A stretch of 26,980 nt of DNA from Ectocarpus siliculosus (lineage: Eukaryota; Sar; Phaeophyceae; Ectocarpales; Ectocarpaceae), in the NCBI GenBank assembly GCA_000310025.1, contig FN648038.1, forward strand, positions 46,851-73,830. Reading direction: 5' to 3'. Position 1 is the first letter of the stretch; each line of letters opens with the position of its first letter. A program made the position numbers and the translations under genes. The notes under the pieces were generated by a model that worked only from the letters and a program-made list of their open reading frames with translations, ran no database searches and was not told the DNA's origin. Below, piece by piece: positions 17,678 to 26,980 of the stretch.

Positions 17678-18689
17678 TTCGGGGTCCGGCCAATCGTCCT
17701 TCCTCTTCGGGCGACGATTTTTCCTGGACCGCTTGGACGCAGGACGACGTTGACGCTCCTCTTCCTCTGCAAGCCGCACCCAGCAACGCTCGATGGGATG
17801 GGTCTTGTGGGAACGGCAGGTGGGGTGGGTGCAGGGGTCAAAGGAAGGACGACGCTGACCTCCTCCCCCACCCGAACCTCGACCACGAGCGGAGGGCGTT
17901 CCACGGCGAGTTGTCGACGGACGCGGGGCAGGTGACTTCTTAAAAGTCACCGTTTGAGTAGGCCTCGCCTGAAACAAAGCCGTGGGGCGAGCGGTGGCAG
18001 ACGGTACGGAGTGAGTTGCCGAAACAGTTAAAACGGGTTCCGACTCCTCCAGACGACGCGCTCGGTCTATGGCTTCTTTGAGCGACTTTACGGGAGTGTA
18101 CCTCCGTTGAAGTTTACGAACTTCAGGCGTCAACCCATTTTGCCACAGAGCCACTGTCATGCAGTTCCAAGCAGTACGACTACCATCACGACCGACGGCA
18201 GCTTGGAGCCGTGCCATGACAGTACGGAAACGAAGAGCATACGAGGAAACAGATTCCTGCGGCCCTTGGACGAACGTTGCAAGATTGTGTGCCTCCTCTT
18301 CAACGGAATTTGCGGGAAGGAGGGAATCAAGCAACACGAAACACATGGCATCCCACGTGGTCGGAGAGGGAAACGACCCTTTTTCCTCCGGTTCCGTGAA
18401 CGTGCTTGCCTTAGAACAGTCTATCTGTCCAGACAAGATCTGCTGAATCAGAGTCAACACCTCTCCTGTTCCCACAAGGGCAACGTGTTTCAGTGCAACT
18501 CCATCGGCAAACGACGAATCCGGGTTGATGGCTGCAGCTTTCAACCCAACCACCGTACGAAAATGGTTCAAAATTTCGATGACATTTTCGGTGCCGTCTC
18601 CTGTGAGTTTAGGAACGCTGCGGAGATCAGCCGCGGATATGGAAACGGTAGCTGCTTGTAGAAACGTACGAACGGGGGGTTCAGTTGCT

Positions 18690-18839
18690 ACAGCAGTAGG
18701 CGCCACCTGTGACATTGAAGTAACAGGCGGTGCTACGACGGACGATTGCGCATTCGTAGGTGCAACCTGTGCTGTTGAAGTAACAGGTGACGCTACGACG
18801 GACGATTGCGCACTAGCAGGTGCAACCTGTGATGTTGAA
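18690..18839. repeat. 60-bp tandem repeat in outer gag
   Basis: Units at 18720-18779 and 18780-18839 match at most positions (shared tacgacggacgattgcgca), and a half unit precedes them at 18690-18719. They encode repeated QVAPxxAQSSVVAxPVTS segments. The period is divisible by three, so the frame is unaffected. Confidence 0.92.
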
Positions 18840-19538
18840 CTATCGGTGGTTGCACTACCAGACGTACACGACACCGAAGTAGACGTGTTTACGGGCACAG
18901 TGAGCGACGGACTCGACGAGGGATTTGATCCACTCGTTGCCTGTGCGGACGGAACGAACGATGGTGCTCCGAGGGACAACGGTGTCTGCCCGGGCAACGA
19001 CGGAGCCAAAAACGGAACGCTTGAACTTACCACTGAATGTGCAGTTGCACCCGCTCCACGAGACGAGGCTCCACGAGACGACGACGACGATGACGCGGAG
19101 GCGACCGACGATGAGCTTCCCACCGACTCCGTCAGGAGACGCTATTGCCACGCGATGGTCGCTGGCGAAAGCTCCGGCGGCGTCCGCCTCTGCTTCAACG
19201 CGCGGAGGTAAATTTTCACCTCCGCCTTGCAAGTTGCCTCGAGCAACTGCAACGACGACAGCATCTCCAACCCATCATCATCACCCGATGACTGGTCGGA
19301 CCGGTGCCCCTCGTCGTCCGACGACGGGGACGACGACGACGATGGAGACGGCGACGGCGGGCCGGCGGGCGACGCCAGATCTTGTTCGTCGGCGGTCGGC
19401 TCGAAATCTACCAGTTGTTGACCATTTTCCCACTCGTCAGAATATTGGACCTCCTCTTTTTTCTTCTTTTTTCTGTTTCCCATGGTAGTGACAAGGTAGT
19501 GCCACCACCGCACCAGGAACTCTACTAACACACGTAAC

Positions 19539-19551
19539 GCCGCAGACGCCA
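19539..19551 (-). other. Primer-binding-site-like sequence of the outer element
   Basis: The minus strand reads TGGCGTCTGCGGC, followed by GTTACG. The inner element has TGGCGTCAGCTGGCATTAC in the equivalent place. The shared TGGCGTC and similar continuation suggest the same or a related primer tRNA. Confidence 0.5.
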
Positions 19552-19553
19552 CT

Positions 19554-19844
19554 ATGAGACGGTTTTCTCCAGGTTCGCGTGTGAGCAAGTTCCCGTTGGG
19601 ATGTGTGGTGTGGATACACACCGGTTCAACCTCTGGTGGAGAGGCTGACGAGTGCGGATAGTTGTGTTGTGAGTCAAGGGGGGGAGCAACCTTGTGTTGA
19701 AGCAAGGTTCAGCATGCATCCGACACTGACTCTATCTGTGGCAACACCCCGAAGGTAGATCTCCGACAGGTCATCTGACGTCACAATCTACTACAGTCTG
19801 AGGTGGCATTCACAGATCTCCCGTTAAATAAGACACGCAGGCCA
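19554..19844 (-). repeat. Probable 5' LTR of the outer element (boundaries estimated)
   Basis: The right end is placed at a TGGCC on the minus strand, 14 or so bases before a TATA-like TTATTTAA (about 19824-19831). The left end is placed two bases from the PBS-like site. The resulting length (about 291 bp) is close to the inner LTR. It contains two hairpins: 19688-19709 (aaccttg/caaggtt) and 19607-19622 (ggtgtg/cacacc). The other LTR is outside the window, so this is inference from layout. Confidence 0.35.
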
Positions 19845-21249
19845 TTTCTGTCCGGATTTGGGTAGATCCGACTCTTGTATTCTTATCATCAAATTCGAAA
19901 TCGAGAACCGATTCCTTCGTTAAGACCGGCCCTAACAGGCTCAGCAAGACAGTTTGGTACCTGTCTTGTGTGTCTCGCAATATTTAATTGACAAGTAGTC
20001 GGTGGAATTTTGGAAAATTTTCGCCGCACCGCACGCCCGAAATTTCGAATCAATTTTCAGCCGGGCATGGTCGATCGTCGTAGGTATCATGAACAGGATT
20101 CGGGCCCACCGAGCGGTGAGATGGCTTTCATTGAAAAAATACGCTTTACCCCAGAGAGGGCGTTCGGATTCATGGCCTTTGACACGCCTAGAAAATAACT
20201 TTATCCCATCAGTGTGCGCAGAACGGATAAGGCTCTTGAACGATCAGTCAGTTCGGTGTCTATGTAGTAGAATTGATTTCGGCTGGTCTGAAGTCTGAAG
20301 GCCTGGACCAGCTAGCTGCAGGATCTCTCACGATTTTCGACGACGCGATCTCATACCAATTTCGACAACAACCAAGACCACGGCGGCGGTGGGTCGGATT
20401 CAAACCCACCACGCTCGCTGTTCTCTCTCCGACTTGATCGAACTGGGCAAGGGGGCACGGGAAAACACGCAGCAGTGCAGAGAGGGACGACGCATGTGTC
20501 ACGGTAGCATGAACGGGCGCTAAATACTGAGAATCATTCCATTTCACGATGGTTTGAGGAGGGCTAGGGTATACCCCAGGGTGTACCTGAATCATTGGCG
20601 GAGCCCCTCTAGAGCTCCGCCTCAACACGTGTTTTGGGTGATCGCTCACTGTTAACACGGCCAATCTCGGAAGAGGAACTTTGACCCACCCGCTAAGAAG
20701 CAACCAGTCTGTGAGTCAAAGCATGAGAGGTAGATCTGGATAGATCTTGCCTAGACCCCTCTTGCTAATCCCACCATGATTAGACCCACAGGGCTAGACC
20801 CACCGGGATGGTATCCCTTTTGCTAGCCCCCAACTTGAATCCAATGGTAAGATACCATGAAACTGACCATGAAATGGATGAGACTAATTGAACCCTAGCC
20901 AGTGCTTGTTACGCTAACACATGAGTGAGCTACCCTAAGCGATAGCGTTATAACCACTGTGACACATGTGGGATTGCTACTTCCCATCTCGATGCAATCT
21001 CCATAGAGCGTGACATGTAGACTACGCCAACAAAGTCTCCATCAACGACACCCCGTCAGCTCCCTACCCGGGCCTGCCCCCCCCGTCCCTGGGGTATGCC
21101 GAGGCTCCGCAAGTGGATCAAGACCTCGAAAGACCACCCAGCAAAGACGGATATACGGTCCCTAGCACTGTTGAGAGAGGCGGATCCTAAGTTTGGCGGT
21201 TGGGCGTTACTGCTGTCGTGAGATCGGGGTAGCTCGTGAATCGCCAGCT
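19845..21249. other. Stretch without recognisable genes, rich in small hairpins
   Basis: I see no convincing ORF; the longest (20260-20703, minus, 147 codons) has no family resemblance. Clear hairpins lie at 19945-19968 (caagacag/ctgtcttg) and 20597-20621 (ggcggagc/gctccgcc). A short tRNA-like box pair lies on the minus strand at 20396-20450. The right part may belong to the 5' end of the LINE. Confidence 0.6.
20396..20450 (-). other. tRNA-like A-box and B-box pair, possible SINE or tRNA relic
   Basis: The minus strand has GGTTTGAATCC (20396-20406), 10 of 11 matching the Pol III B box. TTGCCCAGTTCG (20439-20450) resembles an A box, about 44 bases upstream as in a tRNA. The T-arm pairs at four of five positions. 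The acceptor and D stems do not pair, so this is not a functional tRNA. Confidence 0.3.
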
Positions 21250-21541
21250 TTTGGTATAGCTGCAAAATGAGACTGGACCCTAACGCCCCGGCTTGGACAC
21301 CGGGGCTATGCAGCAGCAGAGAGCACGGTGAGGGTGGCGGAGTGACCGCACGCCGTGGGGGTATGCCTCAGAGGGAGGAAAGGAGAGAGTCCAGAGATGG
21401 AGGGCCACACCGTTCCGGGACAAGAAGACAACTCTATGGGAAACAATAAGGCAAGAACCGGGGTAACTATCACGTTAGCCCGAGTGTTCGCAAGAAAAAA
21501 GGGGAAGATGGAGGAAAAGGAGGGGTCGGGCGGTGCGTAGG

Positions 21542-22437
21542 CTAGCTAAGAGAGCAGCGCGCGCCGCGCGAAAGAGACAGCAGGGTCAACTTCTCAGGGT
21601 AGTAACCTGAAATGTGCGGACTTTGGCTGTAAACGGGGCCAATGGATACGGGCGCGCCTACAGCGTTCTACACGAGGCAGCGAGACAAGACGTATCGGTG
21701 GTAGGAATGCAGGAGACACGGAGGGCAGGTCGAACGGAAGTTGCACCACGGGTTTCCGGGCGTTCTGCTGTGGCACGGAGACTGGTGGAGTCCATGGTGT
21801 GGGGAAAGCCGTCAAAGAGTCACTGTGCAAGACATCCACGTTCGTTCACTACGGAGTTTGTCGACGAACGCCTTAATGGCCATGAGGTTTCTGTTGGCAG
21901 GCCAACGTGGAGCGGTCAACTTAGCTTCGTAGCCGCGTATGCTCCAACCGAACCTTCAACCGCCGACAGCAAGCGCGTGTTCTGGGGAAAACTTGACAGT
22001 CTCGTGCGGAGGATCCCTTCCAAAGAATGTGTGTACTGTATGTATGTCCTAATGGACGCCAATGCGCGGACGGGAGAAAGGTTGGACGGAGGGGACGGAA
22101 GGGTAATAGGAATGTACGGGCGTGATGAGCTCAACGACAACGGCATGCTACTACTGCTGTTGAATTCCGCAACGGAAAACAGGCTAGCTCTCTCACGAGC
22201 ACGTTCTTCGAGACACGCAAGGGAGGAATATGGCACACAGACAACGGTGTGTCGGGAAACGATTGCAAGCGCCTTGACTACATCCTGACAAGGCAGGCAC
22301 ATCACGGCCGACTATCTAACGTGGTTGTCATCCCCCAGCCGGTTCGCCCAGTCAAAGCATACCCAGACCACAAAATGGTAGTAGCCACTGTCAACCTCGG
22401 TGGCAGGCTTTGCCCACAACCGTGCAGTCCGGACTAA
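21542..22437 (+). pseudogene. LINE endonuclease domain (APE-like), frameshifted
   Basis: The domain opens with LLRVVT, then a TGA (21608-21610) where the family has Trp, then NVRTLAVNGANGYG. Motifs follow in order: MQETRR with the catalytic Glu, a GVG-type strand read in a second frame near 21770-21830, FVAAYAPTE, MDANARTG with the Asp-x-Asn pair, and KRLDYILTR and DHKMV near the C-terminus. The domain nicks target DNA to prime reverse transcription. At least two frame changes fall inside it (about 21750-21920 and near 22190). A basic leader (RRLAKRAARAARKRQQ) precedes it. Several separate mutations show the copy is dead. Confidence 0.85.
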
Positions 22438-24987
22438 ACCGAAACAGAAGCAATTCAACCGACGGGAATTGCAGTTCGAAGCCGCACGGTGTGCGGTGAC
22501 TAATTGGTTCCTCCTCAACCTCGACATACGACTGGGCGAGCGAACAACCACCGCCGCGGAATTGGCGACCGACTTTACCAATGCTCTCCTCGAAGCAACG
22601 CGGACGACCCCTAGGGAGGAACCGCGGAGACGCCGCACGCAGGAGTGGTGTGGGACCCCAGAGACGAGAGCACCGCTGGAGCAGGCCCTTACCAAACGGC
22701 GGGAAGCGCGCCGGGTGATGGGGGGCAACTGGAACTCAGCAACGTGGAGGGTTCTCAAAGCAGCGTGCAAGGGAGTGGCTACAGCAGTCGAAACGGGCAT
22801 TTGTGCCCACCTGGACGGATATGTGACTGAACTCGAAGCAATCTACAAGGATCGCGACATGCGAGGACTGTACCAACACCTCAAGAGATCAGTGGGCCTC
22901 AGCGGGAGACAAGCGGGGGGACAGCAGTTCGTCGCGGATGAGAACGGCGTGTTGCTCCGGAACAGGGACGACATCCTCCAGCGGTGGGCGAGATTCTTCA
23001 GCACCCTACCTACTCAACACCAAACCCCCCACCCTGAACCCAGACATCATCGAACGAGTGACGCAGCGGCCAGCGACACGTGACACTCAACGGTTGGGAG
23101 AGGTGCCAGAACTCGAGGAGGTGGCACGGGCAACGGAAGGCCTCACGAACTGGAAGGCACCCGGCCATGACTCCGTCCCTGCCGAGTTGCTCAAGATCGA
23201 TGACGACCAACCCTTTGTCCTGGGACGCCTCCATACCATCCTCGTCAAGGTGTGGAACGGAGGAGATATCCCGCGAGAGTGGAAGGATGCAACGATCAAG
23301 GTGCTGTACAAGAAGGGTGACCGGTCCAACTGTAACAACTACAGGGGGATTCGCTACTATCTCACGTAGGCAAGGTCCCCATCAAGATCATCACCAACCG
23401 TCTAAGTGCCTTCTGCGAAGCCAACAACATCCTCCCGGAGGAACAGTGCGGATTTCGACCCGGGCGATCCACCGTCGACATGCTGTTCGTCGTGCGCCGC
23501 CTCCAGGAGCTGGGGCGGAGAAAGAAAATACCGCTCTACATGTGCTTCGTCGACTTGAAGAAGGCGCATGATTCGGTGGACCGAGAGATGATATGGAAGG
23601 TGCTGGCGAGGGCCGGGATTCCCGCGAAGCTGATCAACGTCATCAGCCAATTCCACGATGGAATGCGGGCCCGGGTGCGCATGGACGACGGAGAACTATC
23701 GGACTGGTTCTCCGTTACACAGGGCGTGCGACAAGGATGTGTGCTATCCCCACTGCTGTTCAACATCTTCTTCCCCGAGGTCCTCGAGGTCGTCGTCATC
23801 CGATTCAGCGAGAATGATGTTGTTCTACGGGGCCTGGTGTGCTTGGAGGAGGGGAAGACGGAAGCGGGGGGGGGGGAGGAGACACCCCTTGACCGAGTAC
23901 GGAGGGATGTATGGGGGATGCTGTATGCCGATGATGCCGGCGTCGTGTCGAGGTCTGCAGAAGAACTGACGAGAATGATGACCATCATCGTTGAGGTGTT
24001 CGGGGAGTTCGGGCTAACGGTGTCGGAGAAGAAGACGGAGACGCTTCTGATACGCGCGAAGGACAAGCCGACTACAACAGCACAGCCCCCCCCGCCTCCA
24101 CCGCTGACCATCGAAGCCGCGGGACAGAAATACGCCCAGGCGACCGAGTTCCGGTACCTCGGTGGCCTCGTCAACGAACATGGCGACCTCACCCGGGAGA
24201 TCAACTACAGGAGCAGAGGAGCGTGGGCGTTCCTCAGGCGATATGGCCGGGAGCTCTTCGACAGACCGAAGCGCCATTCCGACTCAAGATCCACCTGCTC
24301 CAGGCGGAGGCGATGGAGGCACTGCTGTACGGCTGCATGACATGGTCACCACTCAGCGGCCACTATCAGACGCTGCGGTCGACACACCACCGACTGCTCC
24401 TTCGAGTTATCGGGTACAAAAGCGCAAGAAAGACACCAACCGGCAGCTCTCTTACGCCCAGACGCTGAAGAGGGTCGAATGCCAGAGCGTTGAAGCCACG
24501 ATCCGACAACGACGCCTACTGTTCGCGGGAGCATTGGCAAGGCAGCCGGACGGGCGACTCCCCAAACGACTGATGCTCGGCGAACTGGCGGGGGGGGAGA
24601 AGCCACGTAGGGGGGGACAGGAACAGAACTGGCCGAAGTGTGTGCTCGACGACCTGAAGGCATTCGGTGCCGACCACGGATCTACGAAAACCGATCCATT
24701 GTCTCGGAATTCCCGTACCGAAAGAGACGGCACCGAAGTTAAGGTGGACGGAAGCCGCGAAGGTGGAGGGGGGAGTACCCTGGCATGCGGCGGTGCTGCA
24801 GGGAGCTGAAAGGTTCATGACCTCCTGACACGAGAAGGAAGAAGAGGCCAGCCGACAACGAGCGCTCAAACGAAACCACAAGCCAACAACCAATGGGGCG
24901 GGAGGGGGGCAGGAGACGGACGACACGGCGAGGGAAAAGAGCAAACGAGAAGAGACGGACCGAGTGGCGCGATACGTACCGGATTGA
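22400..24987 (+). pseudogene. LINE reverse transcriptase and C-terminal region, frameshifted
   Basis: Reading moves through at least five frame segments: 22400-23000, 23000-23345, 23345-24250, 24250-24440, 24440-24760 and then on to 24987. RT motifs are clear: [55 protein letters not shown] (catalytic Asp at about 23552), QGVRQGCVLSPLLFN and LYADDAG (about 23921-23938). The region after RT carries the RTE-type sequence RLLFAGALARQPDGRLPKRL. A TGA at 24826-24828 again replaces an expected Trp. The terminal stop is at 24985-24987. One frame change near 23345 fits loss of a T in the motif after NYRGI. Confidence 0.88.
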
Positions 24988-25023
24988 ATTTCTTTTAGCC
25001 AATTCCCCTCCACCATTCATTGC

Positions 25024-25068
25024 ACCAACCCCTCACTAGCGATGACAATCAATGTATCGCTGGTTGGT
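25024..25068 (+). other. Hairpin just after the LINE coding end
   Basis: The stems accaacc (25024-25030) with ggttggt (25062-25068) and agcgat (25038-25043) with atcgct (25056-25061) form a two-part hairpin with a 7-base bulge and a 12-base loop. It starts 37 bp after the LINE stop. Some LINEs use a 3' RNA structure for recognition by their own RT. Confidence 0.45.
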
Positions 25069-25119
25069 GGCCATGTTTTTTGCGTGTTTGCTTGTTCGTT
25101 AGTGGTCTCTTCACCGTGT

Positions 25120-25300
25120 GCCTTTTTCTGTCTCTCATTTCTTGCTTTTTCGGCCTGGTCCCTTTTTGTCCTCGCTCTTTTTCATTTTATTATGTTCTCT
25201 TTCCTTTATACTACTACTGTTGTTTCCTTTTAATTTTTTTCTTTCTTTTTTTCTCTCTTTTCTTGTCTCTTTTTTTCTCTCTTCTTCTGTGCCAGATGGC
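25120..25300. repeat. Pyrimidine-rich low-complexity tract
   Basis: A T-rich run with interspersed C covers this stretch and produces a hydrophobic-looking ORF (25020-25394, 124 codons) by composition alone. It could be part of the LINE 3' region or host DNA. Confidence 0.7.
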
Positions 25301-26958
25301 CTTCCTTGTCTCTGCTTGCGTTGTGAAGTACAAGATTAAGATTGAACCAAGGGGGTGTACCTCTTTCTCTCCGGCCCGTGATAGTGACTCCTAGTCTCAG
25401 TTGATACCTCGACTAGCGCGCGGAGAGAGTGGAGGACTCTCCAGAATATCCATCTGTCGTTGATTTCTATTGACGTGCGGGTCCCTCGGGGCCAGGTTAT
25501 TTGAGTGTACCTTTGTAGGGTAAGTTAACCTGTGACCACGGGAATCGACCGCGTCGAGTGTTCGATCAGTACGGACATATGAAGGTACTGAGTAGAGAGT
25601 AGGGAGAGAGATCGGAACGGTTTTATATGTGAAGACAACAACAAGGCGATTTTTTTTGTCGCGGGACAGCTTCCACGAGAGGTTTAATTACGCGGCCGAA
25701 GGCCGCGAAAACCATTTGAAACCCATTTTTTTTTTATTAACGGCCGAGAAGAAGAACGGCTCCCAGATATCTTTGTTGGACGTGCTACTGATGCATGCGT
25801 AGTGTACTTCGAAGTGTGCACATACTCCTGACAGCCGTTGCACGCCTTGTGTTGCACTCGTCGATGGGCACATAATTGTGTTTCGAATGCACAACTACAA
25901 CAACAACTATGTAACTCTGGTTGGTGCCATCTGGCCTACTTTTTCGTTGTTTCCGGGCATGGTTGCGAGTGCACGTGTTTCCTCTACAGTTTGAACTGCG
26001 CAGCAGTAAACATGATGCACATAAAGTACACTACTTGACGGCGACCTCGGAACCCGCCTAATACAGGTATTAGTCTATGCGTTGTGTGCGTACATGCAAG
26101 CACAACCGAACAAACTGTGGTTGTTGCTGTTTTTTTGCTTTGCTCATCATATTTGTACTTCTTGGCAAAAATCATGTTGTCTCTTTTTTCTTTTTTCAAT
26201 GAACGTGCAACAGCCAGGCTATCGGTGCGAAATACGATCGGTCCAAAAGGTTTCGATCAACACACCCAGCAAGAGGCGGGTGTGCATCTCCCACGCCACA
26301 GAAAGTTGAAAGCTCACAGATGCTGTATACGTCGCTCTAGGCTCGATCGCAATGAATGGAGTTATTCAATTTTCATCTGGATGCTGCGTGGTTTGGACAA
26401 GACAAGGTGTTTTGTACTACGCGTATTGCATGCTTGGTAAGCCTATCTCACATCGGCCATGGGGCGTTGTCCATGCCACCTCTCCTCCTCGTTGCATCAA
26501 TTCCTCGAAGAAAACATGATACCTCACCAAGTTTAATAACGTGTTGCTGGTTAACGGACGCTCCAACCATCTCCATCCAAAACAACGCAAAGAAACACCA
26601 CTTTGGGCACATTTCTTATGCTCGAATGCTCGAACGTGGTTTCGTATGCCACCTTTCGCCACTGCCAGAACCCCCCCCTTGACGTGTCTACTCCCATTCT
26701 CAGAAAGCTCCGGCATGTTTGGTTGGTACAACAACCCTGCCCTATAGCAAGGTCAACGGTAACTCAAACGACAGCCACAAGCACCTGTTGGCGATGTCTT
26801 CAACAGACAACAAACCCCACCCATCCCCCGCGTTCTTTCTTTGCATATTCCCTCCGCGGGGCACCGCACACGGGCTGTGGTAAAAAGGCATGCCGAGAAT
26901 CTGTGCACGCAAAAAATGCGCTGGTTTCCGTTCGCCTCGGAGAGCAGGTATCGTGATT
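25301..26958. other. Right-end stretch without recognisable genes
   Basis: Base composition is more AT-rich than the element coding. ORFs up to 118 codons (for example 26084-26440 plus and 26417-26734 minus) have no family resemblance. A perfect hairpin, cgcggcc/ggccgcg with a 3-base loop, lies at 25691-25707, followed closely by a T tract at about 25726-25736. This is the only part of the window likely to be ordinary host sequence. Confidence 0.5.
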
Positions 26959-26959
26959 T

Positions 26960-26980
26960 CCCCCCCCCCCCCCCACCCCC
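26960..26980 (+). repeat. C homopolymer at the window end
   Basis: Fifteen C residues (26960-26974), one A, then five C end the window. Such runs often mark a sequence or assembly boundary. Confidence 0.9.

Larger units (their letters stand above)
17675..19483 (-). pseudogene. Gag of the outer Ty3/gypsy element, with one internal TAG
   Basis: The best start is the ATG at 19483 (MGNRKKKKKEE), about 55 bp after a PBS-like site. The frame is open for 113 codons to a TAG at 19142-19144 (CAA TAG CGT) and then, in the same frame, to 17675. The N-terminus is acidic and Ser-rich. A Ser/Thr/Val-rich stretch with a 60-bp tandem repeat follows, then a capsid-like domain (TWDAMCFVLLDSLLP ... YALRFRTVMARLQ), a Gly/Arg-rich basic segment and a Cys/His motif at 17783-17833. 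That motif is C-x4-C-x5-H-x4-C, not the standard CCHC knuckle. The internal TAG most likely arose from CAG. The listed GTG at 19123 is not a real start. Confidence 0.85.
1..19844 (-). mobile_element. Outer (older) Ty3/gypsy-type LTR retrotransposon, interrupted and cut by the window edge
   Basis: The minus strand reads, from high to low coordinate, gag (19483-17675), protease (17674-16607), then after the inner element an RT linker (2754-2395), RT/RNase H (2394-703) and integrase (about 744-1). This is the Ty3/gypsy gene order, with integrase after RNase H. The 3' LTR lies beyond the left edge, so the 5' LTR on the right (about 19554-19844) cannot be confirmed by pairing. The copy is dead as read: it has four in-frame TAG codons, frame changes near 2360-2395 and near 724, and a 13.9-kb insertion. 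The right boundary is an estimate. Confidence 0.85.
21250..25070 (+). mobile_element. Decayed non-LTR retrotransposon (LINE, RTE-like)
   Basis: An AP-endonuclease-like domain (about 21590-22430) is followed by a non-LTR reverse transcriptase (about 23080-24340) and a C-terminal region (to 24987), all on the plus strand. The Trp-centred N-terminal endonuclease motif, the RT with YADD, the absence of RNase H and the C-terminal pattern (YLGGLVNE ... ALLYGCMTWS ... LPKRLMLGEL) resemble RTE-type elements. Both ends are estimates; I found neither target duplications nor a clear 3' tail. Confidence 0.82.

Noticed and set aside
18525-19211. 228-codon plus-strand ORF
   Set aside because: It is antisense to outer gag and its repeats; composition (Asp/Thr/Ala rich) follows from the Ser/Val-rich gag strand.
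1-19844. A general change of the genetic code with TAG as sense
   Set aside because: The inner integrase ORF ends at TAG just before noncoding repeats, and the outer element shows other decay; kept only as a check in the findings.
20396-20450. A functional tRNA gene
   Set aside because: The acceptor and D stems do not pair and the T stem has a mismatch; at most a relic.
25020-25394. 124-codon hydrophobic ORF resembling a membrane protein
   Set aside because: Its hydrophobicity comes entirely from a T-rich low-complexity tract.
25691-25736. Rho-independent terminator (GC hairpin followed by T tract)
   Set aside because: The T tract is separated from the hairpin by about 18 bases, and the setting is eukaryotic.
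26084-26734. Host genes in the right end (118-codon plus and 105-codon minus ORFs)
   Set aside because: No family resemblance, overlapping frames on both strands, and no splice or promoter evidence that I can support.

Overview
The window holds eukaryotic repeat DNA, and I can see no host gene in it. It contains two nested Ty3/gypsy-type LTR retrotransposons, both on the minus strand, followed by a decayed non-LTR retrotransposon (LINE, RTE-like) on the plus strand. The coding is intron-less and moderately GC-rich. I suspect an alga or oomycete-like protist, but the sequence does not prove any lineage.

Layout. Positions 1-2754 and 16607 to about 19844 are the two halves of an older Ty3/gypsy element: integrase and RT/RNase H on the left, protease and gag on the right. 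A second, complete element (2755-16606, 13,852 bp) has inserted between its protease and RT coding regions. The inner element has 296-bp LTRs at 2755-3050 and 16311-16606 that differ at only two positions. A 4-bp target duplication (cgga) flanks it. Removing it with one duplication copy (13,856 bp) puts the outer protease and RT back in one frame, which confirms the boundaries. The rest is a hairpin-rich stretch without genes (19845-21250), the LINE remnant (about 21250-25070), and a right end without recognisable genes (25070-26980) that finishes in a C homopolymer.

The inner element is the notable part. Its gag (1,517 codons) carries an N-terminal region of unknown function, a coiled coil of 15-residue repeats, an unrecognised module of about 110 residues, an RS (Arg/Ser) domain, a capsid-like region and a CCHC zinc knuckle. 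A single UGA stop in the same frame separates gag from pol. Pol begins with a well-preserved NADAR domain, a family that includes hydrolases removing ADP-ribose from guanine. Protease, RT, RNase H and integrase follow. The integrase tail carries a GPY module, a chromodomain-like segment and a Tudor/SH3-like segment. Catalytic residues are present throughout, and only two one-base frame changes (near 9620 and between 7120 and 6640) interrupt pol.

The outer element and the LINE are clearly decayed. The outer element has four in-frame TAG codons, two frameshifts and the 13.9-kb insertion. The LINE has at least six frame changes and two TGA codons at expected Trp positions. Many interruptions are single-base indels, so some could be assembly errors.
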